From Parascedosporium putredinis (Eukaryota > Ascomycota > Sordariomycetes > Microascales > Microascaceae), in the NCBI GenBank assembly GCA_949357655.1, contig CASHTG010000001.1, positions 3,658,001 through 3,722,000 on the forward strand: a stretch of 64,000 nucleotides of DNA, in the 5' to 3' direction. Positions within the stretch are counted from its first letter, which is position 1. Each line of letters begins with the position of its first letter. Made by a program: the position numbers and the translations under genes. Positions 11,041-22,123 of this stretch are shown here, one piece after another. The notes beneath the pieces were generated by a model that was given only the letters and a program-made list of their open reading frames with translations, did no database searches and was not told the DNA's origin.

Positions 11041-14000
11041 TGGACCCGGCGCTTGATGATCTGGCTAGACGCGACTCGGGAAGCGGGACTATCCACCATG
11101 TGTTGCCATCTCCCGCAAACCTGCCGATGAATGTGTACGAGACGGGCCCTCTCGGGGCGACCTGATAAGATTGGACATGGCTACGGAGGTTTGGTCGGGA
11201 AGAAGACGAGGGGCTGCAAACGATGTGTGCCCTTTCATGCGTGTTGAGGGTGAATTCATGGACGCATGTAGATACAAATTTGGTCCGTCGGATAACGAGG
11301 CAAAGGCGCGAGAAACTCATACCCTTACAACAAACGAGACGTTGCTACCCGCTGCTTGATTATCTAAGTGCTCCCATTGGTGTGCTCGCCGGAACCGAGC
11401 CCAGCTCGTCCTGACCTAGGAAACATACAGGGCTAGGCACCTTTGAGCCATTGGCGTTAGCAGCCCCATTTGATGTCTTTTCCACACTACTGCCTCGTGT
11501 CGGACTCTCCAGGGCATAGCATTTCTCCCAGTGGAAGGGCTCCCTCCGTTTTTGTTCATTTCCCATCTTCTTTACTCTCATCTCTTTTCTTCCCATCGAG
11601 GCCCTCCTCGTTCTCTTCCCTTAAAATACAAGTCTGTATTCACCTTAGAAGTATACCTTTAAAGTGGGAAAACACAAGCGGGGGCACACTTTGTCTTTTG
11701 TTCTCTAATGGGTCGATGGGAAGGAGAACCTAAGAGAAGCTTGGCTTGCGATGACCGCCGTATTTGTGTTTTTGCTAGAGTTACAGGTCCAAGTCTCGCG
11801 CGAGGGGCAGACAATGAAATTGCAAGTATTGACCTCTGTTCCGCTAAAGGGCGCCCTTACCGTTGGAGATCGAGACATGCATGTATCACCTAACGGTCTC
11901 AAATCCCCGGCCTCTCCTAGACTAGTGTTTGAAACTAAAGAGCCCAAAGTAGAGCTGTGCTCGCTATACTGGGGGGCTTCTTGCTTCATGGAAGGTATTG
12001 CCTTTAGCTTGAGATATAAATCTGGAGGCATATGCGATGCATAGATCTAGATATATATAGATAGATTTGGATATACTCATCGGCTCGGTCATAATGTCTC
12101 TTTCGTCTTCACGGCTCAGCAATCTGCGTCTGGTGGGTCTCAATGCTGCCTTGCTGTTATGATATTCCGAGGGTCGGTCAACCTGAATTAGAGCAAGTCT
12201 GGTTCGGACGGCCCCTTGGGCCAGAACCTCTTGCATTGTTCCATGCCCGACAATGGTCCGGGGGCGCGGCCTGTTCGAGAACACCGGCAGTTCAACGCTA
12301 AACAGTCAGCCAATGCATCCATGTGGCGTCCATCGGCCTGCGTTTCCCTGCACAGATCGTCCTGCAGCAAAAATGTGGGTATTGACAAGACAGTATCGAC
12401 TCGTGCATCAGTGTAGGTCCGGGAGAGTCGTCGTGGACAGGCTTTTCTCGCTCCGAGCGACGGCGGCGGCGGGCTAAAAGAAGGAACCCTAATAAAAAAG
12501 AGGGCGGGAGAGGATGGTTGGACGGACTGAATGATGAAGGCAAAAAGAAAAAAAGGAGAGGCCCGCAAGGCCCACCTTGATCATCATTCCGTCCGCCACA
12601 TCCTCCTCCCACTTCCCATCTTTTCCCAGCTGGTGTTTTCTAGTTTTCCTGCTTTTTCAAGTCTAAGGGGTTTGAGGGCATTCTCTCCCTCCTGAAAAGA
12701 GCATGGATGTACCTGGGGGTGGGGGCGAATAGGGGCGATGTTCAGACAAGCTTGATAATGCAAGAAAAGCGGGAAACGTGGTTCTTCGTCATCCTGGAGA
12801 ACGCCTCGCTCTACTAATGGCTATCCTCTCCCGCTTGAAACCCATCCGTCCAAACCATTCCCATTTATTACCATTCAGTGGGGAATCTTGTGGGTTCGGT
12901 TGGCCAATTCATGCTCGAATAGCCTTCGCGTACCTTAAGTACTTGCAAAAATACTTCTTGGCTAAGAAGGAGGAGACGAGAAGCCTGTCAGACTGACACC
13001 AACTGTGGAGGAAAAGACCGTGGCTGATGAGACCGGTCACCGAAGTCTTCTGGTCTTCGAGCCCCAAATCATCGACGATGACGGTTTCCTTCCATCAGTT
13101 GATCTCGTCTTTGTTCTCTCGTTGGTGCAAGTACTTCGTACAAGTTACTATGATCTGGAGACCGTTGTCGCCGCTCTCTTCACTCTCAATGGAGCACGGC
13201 AAGCACGGTTACCTTGCGGGCCAATGCTCCATCCGTGCGGACCTTAACGTGGGCTGTCAGTTGATTGCTGCATCGCACGTCAGCCCTCTTTGTCCTTCAA
13301 GTTCAATCGGGGGAAGAGGAAACTTTAGGGGAAAAAAGTCCAACAAGGCCCTCTGTTTGCCTGGGACGGGGTGCTTTCGAGTGTCCAAACGACCCAAGGA
13401 GAGAGAGATGCGCTTGCCAACCTCCAGACACGCAATGTTGAACCGAATGAATTTTCACTCTCAAGCGCTCCTCTCCCATGTCAAGTACAAAAGGGACTAT
13501 TGGTATTTGGCGTGTCATCCTCGCGGAAGCCGGGGCCTTGGAGGATGGCCAGCGAGAGGAATCTCGCCTGCTCTGCAGCGGAGGCTACGGAGTTGGAGCT
13601 GGCTTGGGGTGCACTGCACGGGGCATTGGCGGACTGGACGCAATGGACCAATTCGTTGCCCATTGCTTGCCCATTGCCCATTGCCCATTGCTCATTGCTC
13701 AATCCACTGGAGGGATGAGATGCACGAGGTTGATGAACTCCTTGATGTACCCTGTACCCCCTTGAACATCTATCCTGTCTTGGTATGGCGCGGGGGAAGG
13801 GGGTGAGGGGGTTGGGACTTCTCCACCTTCCTCTCTTGTTCCCCTTTCCCTTTCTTCCTTCAACCACACGATGGCTTGGATGGCTTGGATCCTTTAAAGT
13901 GTCATAGACCCCCGGGAAGCTTGGAATTCGTGCATCAACTCATGTTTCTGTCCTGCAGTTGTCCAAGGCGAATCCAGAATTGTGCGAGATATCCGATCAT

Positions 14001-14960
14001 CGATCACACCCGCAATCGAGCCGTCCTCCACGCCACAGCCCGTCTAGACACACAGGTTTCTCCATACTCGACCTCTTAGACAATAGCAAAAAAACATCAT
14101 CTCCAGAATTGACCCATTCTAGAGGTCGCCCGAATTGGCCTTTCCTCTTCTGTCCGAACGAGTCCAGTTCTGGTGGTGGATCGCCGACGCCACAGTTACG
14201 CAAGGGTACAGAACATTGAAAGTATTACAGCTGCGTAACAAACCGCACCTCGGACGGTAACAGGCAACTCAGCCTGCCAGGCAAACTTCGAATCCCCCAT
14301 CCGCGCAGGGGCGTCTAGTTATCGTACGGACGAATTGATGATCAATTGACCCTCGTCCACGCTCATAATAGAGTTTTCTCCCCTTGGTTCGTTGACAGCG
14401 CGCATCGACACCTTCGAATTGACCTTGGGAGACCCCCTTTCCAACTCGCGGCCAAGGCTCTTTTCTCCAGGAGAGTAAAAAAAAAAAAAGAGACTTCCTT
14501 GCAAGCTTTAGCGAGTACCTCGCGGTACCCTCAGCAAAGTCGTATCGTTTAATCTGCCGAGTAACCCCCTCAAAGTACCTAGCAAGCGACTTTAATAGCG
14601 TCCGGTTACCTCCACACAACAATCGAGCAATTCTCTTTGGGATTCTCTTTTTTATTTATCTCCCGCTCCCGCGCGCGAAACATATTAAACAACCTCTTCG
14701 CTTCGACGAGCTATCCTGCCGTTCCTGGATTGACGTCAGGCCTGGTTTTCAAATCCGTTGGGTCGTCGATTGCACTTTCCCTTGTTGCCTGTGCTCTCCA
14801 CTGCCTTCGTTTGACTTGTTGGATCTTTGCATTCAATCCTCCACCTCGGCTCCTCCCCCTCTCCTCCGTCTTGTGATTTCGCAATCGCGACCAGTTTCGA
14901 CATTCGAGTCGAGACCGAGACCCGAATTCTTCCCCACTGCTCTTCGTCTCTTGCATCACG
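11041..14960. other. 3.9 kb gene-poor spacer
   Basis: No gene supported. Open frames of 100-260 codons occur (for example 13027-13806 +), but their translations lack domains, are rich in Trp/Cys/Arg/Ser and look random. It contains a heptamer tandem repeat (13656-13701) and, at the right, a T/C-rich leader probably belonging to the gene at 14961. A frameshifted or non-coding gene cannot be excluded. Confidence 0.45.
13656..13701. repeat. TTGCCCA heptamer tandem repeat
   Basis: TTGCCCA, a 4-nt partial unit, three further exact TTGCCCA units, then two TTGCTCA variants. It is a minisatellite in the spacer and does not match a fungal TTAGGG telomere repeat. Confidence 0.85.
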
Positions 14961-15641
14961 ATGTCAGCTACCACGCAAACCGTTACGCCAACCACGGCGG
15001 CCAAGGCCAGGAAATTTGAGCTTCCGGCGTTGGATTTCAAGTTTGGCTCCCTAACCGAGGGCACCAACATTCCTCCTCCTCTTCCCTCCCTATCCTGGAG
15101 GTTCCTACGCCCCCAAGGACTCCCGTTGGCGACGCGGACAAGGAAAACAAGAAGGAATCGGCCACCAATGGTGTGAATGGTGCATCGAAATCCCAAAAGG
15201 ATCAAAAATCAACGGTACGATTGTAACTGCAGGCACCAAGCGACCAGCCGACGATACCCCCTATCCCCCGCGCTATCTAGCCGACAAGGCAGCATCCGCA
15301 GACTCTTTAGCCGGACACTTTTGAATAACACTTATGAGGAAGGTGAAGCCCATATCAATGGAAATGGTGCCTCGAACGGCGCAGCTCGCCCCGGCAGCCG
15401 AAGCGCCAGCATCCTCGACGAGAAGAAGGCGAAGCGGAGTAGCGGCTGGTTTCGGCGGCTCAGATCCGGAGGCGCCCCGGAGAACGCGTCGAAGCGGACC
15501 AGTACCCTCTACCAAGAGATTTCGAAGCCCTCCACGCCCCCGCCTCCCATGATCCCGGAGCTCGGTACCCTTGACACCAAACTAGACCTGGGAGGGTCTA
15601 ATGACCTTGGTAGCGGCGGCCTCTTCAAGAACATCAAGTAA
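14961..15641 (+). CDS. Small fungal-specific protein of unknown function
   Basis: About 227 residues once three single-base deletions are allowed for: near 15083-15094 (CCCTCCC), near 15190-15207 (AAAA/AAAAA) and near 15257-15269 (CCCCC). After correction the length is 228 codons, and the joined reading restores an ordered pattern: N-terminal KARKFELPALDFKFG, Pro-rich PTPPRTP, a GTKRPADD element, SRQGSIRRLFSRTLLNNTYEE, KRSSGWFRRLR and the C-terminal GGLFKNIK. I recall similar hypothetical proteins in filamentous ascomycetes, but no domain or function. It is basic, Ser/Pro-rich and probably largely disordered, with possible phosphosites (RRLFS, KRSS). There is no membrane segment or signal peptide. 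The start ATG follows a long pyrimidine leader. Confidence 0.72.
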
Positions 15642-18600
15642 TCCATCCTCAAGCCAAGGCTAGAACGTCATGCCGGATCACCAATTCTGTTCTTCTGCAA
15701 TCCCAGCGCCATGGAAGCCTGCGATAGCCTGCCTGGCTGGACGTGTTTCTAAGGACGCTGAACTCATTGATGCATATCAACGCCCGATACTCGTCGTCCG
15801 CCCCCAGCGCTGAATTCTTTTCTCCCACATGGCCGTGAAGGCCCCGCCCAATATCGTCCGCCACCTTCGCCCTCGTTTTACTCTCAGCGCTCTTTTTTCG
15901 CTCTCTTCACTTGCCCATTCTCGCCGGGCTTATTTCTTTTTCCCATCTGCTTTATTCGCATCTCTCTTTCATCTCCTTCCTCCTATCTCTCCCCTTCCGG
16001 TACTTTCGCATCTCCAACTGGAGAACCAAAAGGGGGAGGGAATTGGGAAACTCATTTCCGACATCTTCATAATTTTCACCCTGCCTTTCCTCTTCTAACC
16101 GGGCTCTCTGATTCTCCGATTAGTCTTCGCGTGTGCGTATGCGAGTCTCTTGGGCATTATCAATATCATTCTCACTGGCCGCGAATCCTGGTTGGAAAAC
16201 ACCGACGAACGAGCCATGCCCCAGCCTACCGCCGAAAGAAGACGGAGAAGGAAAACAAGAAAAAGAAGGAAAGCTAAAGGAACCGTCATCTGGGCGTGTC
16301 CTGCCCCGCTGGCGATCCACTTTCTAGCCCTTTTCCCCGTTGTCACTCGATGGGGATTTCATTCGACCTCGTCTATACCCATTGTCCGATCATCCGCATC
16401 TACCCCAAAATACCCTTGTGCGCAAACCCCCGTCATCTCCTCAGATATATTGTCATGACTATCTCTCCTTTTACTCTGTTTTATTTGCCCCCTTCAACTA
16501 CCCACAAACCATTCCGGATGAGCCACGGCCGCCTGCAAAGCTGTTTCGTTTCTTTATATCATACGGATTAACAATTATACCATTGAATTTTACAACAGCT
16601 TTCCACCAAGCCTTATGCTCAGTCTCCTCTCCTCCTCCTCCGCCGATTACCCGACCCAGCCGCGTTCTTTTTGGTTTGGTATCTGGGTTGCTTTAGCAAA
16701 CCCCGATTGTGCCAAACACGTCTCTCTGCCTTTCGATACCCTTGCAACACTTGCCAGGCTTGAGAACCGGTCTCGGTGCCGCCTTCGTCTTTGTCGCTCG
16801 GGCGAACCACGAAGCACCGGACGTGGCGCGATTACTGAACCGCCTCGCTTACTATAGCTGGTGACACGAGTGGACGGCGTTCTGGTATGGGTATAGAGGA
16901 TATACGAGCGAGGAAGCATGGATGTGCTGCATCTTCTCGGAGCCAGCCCAGGATGGAAGCGGCTATGACCTCCAATGCATCACCATCTCGGGTTTCATCA
17001 GCGATTAACCTATCTTACCTGTCCGTACGACGGCCCGGGCACCCCGGTTACCAAACCTTTCTTTTGGATTTTGCTCGGGGTTCCGGTATCATAACTGTTG
17101 GCAGGCGGGGGTTACTATGTTGTTTGAAACCACCTGAATCTCGTGTACTGTTTTTATTTTTTATTTGTCCAACTTATGACGATTATAGAAGAGTGACATT
17201 CTTACATCCGTTGTTTTTGTCTTGTCCTAGCCTTCCTTGATACCAATCTGCGTGAGACATGCTGGATAGGGCGTACCCTTTGACTCTGATATTAGTTCCG
17301 GGGTCCAAACGTCCTCAGGATAAGAAACCCAATATGTAATGGATGCGTTGAACATTCATCTACTCATTCCCCGCATTTCCTCCCTGCCCTCGTTTGATGT
17401 TGAAGAGATGACCCCGCCACAAAGGCCAGTGCCCCATGCGATATACCGTCATGGCGTCTTACTTTGGAGTACTCATCCAACCAGCCCGTCCTGTATTGTA
17501 TTGTATGTTGGGTCAGGTGGGAAAGGGATTGTTCAAAGCAGAGGGACGTGGAAGCCAGCGCATAGGACACCGCTACCGTTTTTCTCTCTCCATTTCTTAC
17601 CTATCCTTTTAATTCCCTTTCTCGCAAGTATACCTCTTCCGCCTTTTTGCTCTCTTTGTCCCCCGCCTCGATGCTGGGTCATGCAACGCTTTGGCCTCCT
17701 ATGCAAACCAAACCCAGCCATTTTTTCCAACGTACAACGAGAGGGAGAATGAAAGTGCGGGCTGGGTGATTGATGAGGGGACGAAAGAGAACGGGAAAAA
17801 AGCAACAAGGTGGTGGGAGGGGGACCTTGAGATATACACCACACTACGAGAGTGCTGGACTTTTGTTTTTGTTTCCTTTTTTGTCCCTCCTCGGTTTGGC
17901 AAACGGACGTTTTCCTCCCAACTCCCTCCTGAGCACCTACGCCGGCCCTTAATACACTGTCTCACCTTTCCAACCATCTCTACCGTTAATATTGCATTGC
18001 TGAGAACTAAGTACCTTGTAGGACTGCGTGCTAGTTGTGAGATGGTGTGTGTGGGAGTTTTTGTGGAACCGAATCGGGAGCGAGCCGCTGGGTTTGCTTC
18101 TTCCCTGGATCGGGGCACCGCCTCCTTCGGTTGGGCGGCTTTCGAAATGGGAAGCACGGAGCAGGCAAGGCAAGGTGGTGTGGTGGATGTGATGGGTGTG
18201 CTGAAGTAGTGGACACCAGAGAGACAGACAGGATCGACAGGTTGAGTGGCTGTTTGCCCGGGTACCCGGTACAGCGACAAGTTTACAAGCTTCTTGCAGA
18301 TTAGTGCACTCGTTGGCAGCTGGCGGTCGCCGTTGCGGGTACACGGGAGCTTTTCGACCTCGGGTTTGGAGAGTGAGAGCTCCATCAACGTCATCAGAGG
18401 AAAAGAGCTCACTCTCGACGACGCGGGTGTAATAGGTGGAGCATCTCACTACCTCGTTTAATTTTTTTAAGGAACCACGAAGCTGCCGCCCCTACCCTAT
18501 CCTTGCATAAGCTCAATCGGCTAGTCTCGAACGGAAGCGAAATCAAACCCCCGAATTCCTCGTCATCGAAGCTTGCTCAGCGATCCCTCTGCGTCGGACG

Positions 18601-18785
18601 CATCCTGCATTGGTTATCGCCTCTCTCCCGAGTTCGCCTTTGCGCGCGGCACACCTCTCCCCGCGGTGCGGAAGCGTCAGCCTTGTGCACCACCGAGGCA
18701 GTCTTTTCCTTTTTAGGGCTGTTTTTATTTTGGGCCTGACAGCCTCCCTCGCCAACCCCACGCAAGCGAAAAGCCGCCCTTGATT
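15642..18785. other. 3.1 kb spacer between the small protein and Etr1
   Basis: No gene supported. C/T-rich 3' UTR-like sequence lies at 15880-16100. Elsewhere there are open frames up to 237 codons on either strand without domains. The final few hundred bases should contain the Etr1 promoter. Confidence 0.45.
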
Positions 18786-20119
18786 ATGGCGACGCGATCC
18801 GTTTTTACCGGCCTGGGCCTCCGCGCTACGGTGCCTTGGTCTTGCTTCCGGGCTGTGGCCGGACGTGGTGCGAACCAAGTGAGGTGCATGTCCGGGCCTT
18901 ACGGGTACACTCAAGCCAAGGCCCTCGTCTTCTCTGAATACGGCGAACCCCAGGACGTTCTGCGGTAAGCACCCTATCCTCTTTCTCCCCTCCTCTCTCT
19001 CTTTTGTCCCTCGGGGCAAGCGCACTCTTCTTGTCTAACAACTAGATCCAGGCTCCACAAGTTCTCCATCTCCCCTCCATCCCCTCCTCCACCGTCCTGA
19101 TCCGCGCCCTCGCCGCGCCCATAAACCCCGCCGACATCAACACCATACAAGGCACGTACGGGGCGAAGCCCGAGTTCACCACCGAGCTGGGCACGCAACC
19201 CGCCGCCGCAGTCCCCGGTAATGAAGGCGTGTTCGAGGTGGTATCTACGGGATCGAGCTCCCTAGGGTTCGCCAAGGGCGACTGGGTGATACCCTCCCAG
19301 TCCGGTTTCGGCACCTGGAGGACGCACGCGCTCGTCGAGGCCGACGCCCTGTTCAAGATCAACAAGGAGGGCCTCACGCCCACCCAGGCCGCGCAGGTCA
19401 GCGTGAACCCCTGCACCGCCTACCGCCTGCTCCGCACCTTTGGTCCCGCCACGGGAGTCAAGGAGGGTCTCCCCATGAACCACCTCGAGCCCGGCAGCGG
19501 TGCGTGGTTCATCCAAAACGGCGCCAACTCGGGCGTCGGCCGCGCCGCCATCCAGCTCGGTCGCATCTGGGGCCTGCGCAGCATCAACGTCATCCGCGAG
19601 CGCGAGATCCCCGAGGAGACCGAGGTCCTGCGCAAGGAGCTCAAGGACCTGGGTGCCGACGTCGTCGTGACCGAGTCCGAGTTCCTCACGCGCGAGTGGA
19701 GGGAGCGTCTCCGGGACATTACGAACCACGGTCGCGACCCCGTCCACCTCGGTCTCAACTGCGTCGGCGGCAAGTCCGCCACCAACATTGCCCGCTCGCT
19801 CTCCGAGGGCGGTGCCATGGTCACGTACGGAGGCATGTCGAAGCAGCCCGTCCTGCTGCCGACCGCCGCGCTCATCTTCAAGGACGTGCGCTTCCTCGGC
19901 TTCTGGCTTTCCAAGTGGAATAAGAAGGACCCCGCGGGAAGAAAGTACTCGATCGAGTATCTCTTGGATCTGATGAGGGATGGCCAGTTCCATGACGCAC
20001 CTGTAGAGGAGGTCAAGTGGGACTGGGAGACGGGCGAGGCTGCTCTGAAGGAGGTGGCTCAGAAGGGGCTGGAAGGGTTTAGGGGCAAGAAGGGCCTGTT
20101 CCTCTTTGGAGAAACGTAA
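18786..20119 (+). CDS. ETR1: Mitochondrial trans-2-enoyl-CoA/ACP reductase Etr1 (MECR)
   Basis: MDR-superfamily reductase that performs the last step of mitochondrial type II fatty acid synthesis, using NADPH; it supports lipoate synthesis and respiration. Exon 1 is 18786-18964, intron 18965-19051 (GTAAGC...CAG), exon 2 19052-20119. Seen: an Arg-rich, acid-poor N-terminus typical of a mitochondrial presequence; YTQAKALVFSEYGEP; LAAPINPADINTIQG; PGNEGVFEV; GDWVIP...GFGTWRTHA; and the cofactor segment WFIQNGANSGVGRAAIQL. The C-terminus SIEYLLDLMRDGQ matches the family. One frameshift (an apparent deletion) in the C-rich stretch at about 19071-19084 separates KFSISPP from IPSSTVLIRA. Adding one base gives 416 codons (415 aa), a normal MECR length. 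Convergent with the gene at 20307. Confidence 0.93.
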
Positions 20120-20306
20120 AGAAAATTGAAGATGAAAAAGAATAAAAGAAAGGGGGTGTCACATTGTGGACTATTCGGTTAGATTGTAAGATGTGAAGCA
20201 AAAGAAAACCATCAATTGATGACTATTAGACTAAGATATAAGAAATTGCCCCCAAAACTCTGCCGAACCTTGGCTACCACACTCTCGCACGGTAAAGAAG
20301 GTTTCT

Positions 20307-21163
20307 CTACAAGATATCTAAGAGTCTTGTGGAAGATATAACAGAGGGTGGCGATGCAAATCTACGCGAGGGTAGGAGATGAGCGCAGAGGTCATCCATC
20401 CACCCATATGCATGAAAAAGCCAAAAGAAATTACCGCGCTTAGTAAAGTTCAGTTTCTTCCTCCGAGTCGTGATCCTGGGGGCTATACCGGCGCAGCGTC
20501 CTTCCGGGCCCCTCCTCCAAGAGAGGGAAGATTCATCATCAACAGGAACCCTAAGGCGGCCAAGAGGCCACCCGTCAGCGATTCGCCTCCCGACATTCTC
20601 TAGCTGGCCACCGACGTTCCTAATGCCGCTCGACACCCTCTCACAGGCCCGCGCGGCACCTGTCCGTTGATTGCCGTCTCCGTTCTGGTAGCTGTGCGGG
20701 AAATGCGCCCGACCCTCGATGACCTGCCACGTCTCGCCGCTCAAGAGTCGCTCGGGCGGATCAATGTTGAAGAGGCGTTCGGCAAAGGATGGTTGGTGAT
20801 GCTCCCCGCCCGCTGAGGCCGCGGAGGCTCGGGTCGACGCCAGGGCCGGGGGCGATATGACGAGCTGGCTGAGCCTTGTGAGCTTGCGGAGGAAGGTGTA
20901 GGAAGCAGGGGTGTCGTCTCGCTCTTGTCTGATTTCCGAGCGATGCGGGGACTATACGCCTCCTCGCGCGAGTCGAAGGCGTCGTGAAAAGTATCCTCGC
21001 CCTCAGAATCCTCGCCCTCAGAATCCTCGCCCTCAGAATCCTCGTCTTCGCCTTCGGGAGGCGGCGGTGGTAACAATACAGCAAAAAGTCGGTGCCAAAA
21101 TTCGCGTCGGAGAACGGCTGAGAAGAGGTTTCGGGCGGGCTGTGGCTGGATGGTTGGAAACAT
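20307..21163 (-). CDS. Acidic-repeat fungal protein of unknown function
   Basis: From the likely start MFPTIQPQPARNLFSAVL at 21163 (an upstream ATG at 21361 is in frame) the gene reads a short hydrophobic/aromatic N-terminus, a Pro run, then a tandem GEDSE acidic repeat (DNA repeat at 20995-21044), and a Ser/Thr-rich part. A one-base deletion in the G-run at 20908-20911 then shifts the frame. The continuing frame gives SYTFLRKLTRLSQLVI, HHQPSFAERLFNIDPPERLL and SGETWQVIEGRAHFPHSYQN, which is ordered and protein-like, unlike the frame that ends at 20741. The corrected length is 285 aa. No known domain is recognised. The extreme C-terminus is Arg-rich and may contain another unresolved shift. 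Confidence 0.6.
20995..21044. repeat. 15-bp tandem repeat coding for acidic pentapeptide
   Basis: Three exact copies of CCTCGCCCTCAGAAT plus a partial fourth. On the minus strand they encode GEDSE units. Because the unit is a multiple of three, copy-number change would keep the frame. Confidence 0.85.
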
Positions 21164-22123
21164 GATATACGTGGGCTGGCTACTAGGTGAGTTGGCATCC
21201 AAGACCCTATCCCCTCTTGCCAACCGGGTGCCGACAAACCGCGGCGTCTCCGTCATGGTGGTGGTGGTGGATGAAGATTGAGGGATTCCCCTCCCCGCGG
21301 GGTACCGAGCGGTCAAAAGATGGTTGCTATCCTTCTCTGACTTTTGCAAGCGAGTGCTCACTGGGAACGAATGTAAATTGTTGGTGCCTCAAGGGGACTT
21401 CGAAGGAGATAGTGTGGGAAAGATGTTGGCTTGAAGCAGAGAGACCGTCGTCGGCTTTAAATCAGGACGTTGACTTGCTCCAGTCTACCAGGATGATGGA
21501 GCGAAGGGTTTAGGAGGTGTCGAAGACCGAGGGAGGACAAAGGGAGCGGCGACGGCTTCTGGATCAAAGAAAAGAAGGATAGAGAAGACTCGAGTCCAAG
21601 GGTAAAGAAGGAAAAAGATGAGAGGAAGACTATGGCTAGAACCACAACTAGCTATCCTCGTCTTCTCGCAGACGTCCCACCATCTGCGTGAGGGATACCC
21701 CTACCAATTTCGGACCAACATGATAACGGGGAATCTGACGCTACGCGAACGTGGAAAATGAGAGACTAGCTCCATGATATGGAAAGCTCAGGGCCCGTTG
21801 CTATTCGGGAAAACACTTTGGACTAGAAATGAGGCCTCACGTGCGATGTTGTACCCTCATCTTCACGCACACTATTTGGTCTGTCATCGGCCCGTCGCCT
21901 CCTCATTTCCCTGAAAAACCCTAAATTTCACATGCTTTCATGGTTGGTTGGATACAAGGGAGGTCGTCTTGAGGGGAGCGTCAGAGATTGATGCCAAGGT
22001 AGAGAAGATGGAAGAGAAGAGAAAATAGAGGAGAAGAAAAACCTAAAGTACCTTGTATTCCGCTGGTATCATTCAAACAAGTACACCACGCACGTAAACT
22101 CAAACACCCTGCTGAAATCCTCC
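21164..22123. other. Spacer upstream of the acidic-repeat gene and 3' of Vps34
   Basis: No gene supported. It holds the promoter and possible 5' extension of the minus-strand gene ending at 20307, and the 3' UTR of Vps34. Confidence 0.45.

Noticed and set aside
13027..13806. 259-codon open frame (+)
   Set aside because: No domain, random-looking composition, spans a tandem repeat, no splice or codon-bias support.
15205..15235. An 18-nt intron in the small protein gene at 14961
   Set aside because: Too short. It would also not restore the frame of the following conserved segment.
17699..18412. 237-codon open frame (-) before Etr1
   Set aside because: No domain, and heavy overlap with equally open opposite-strand frames.
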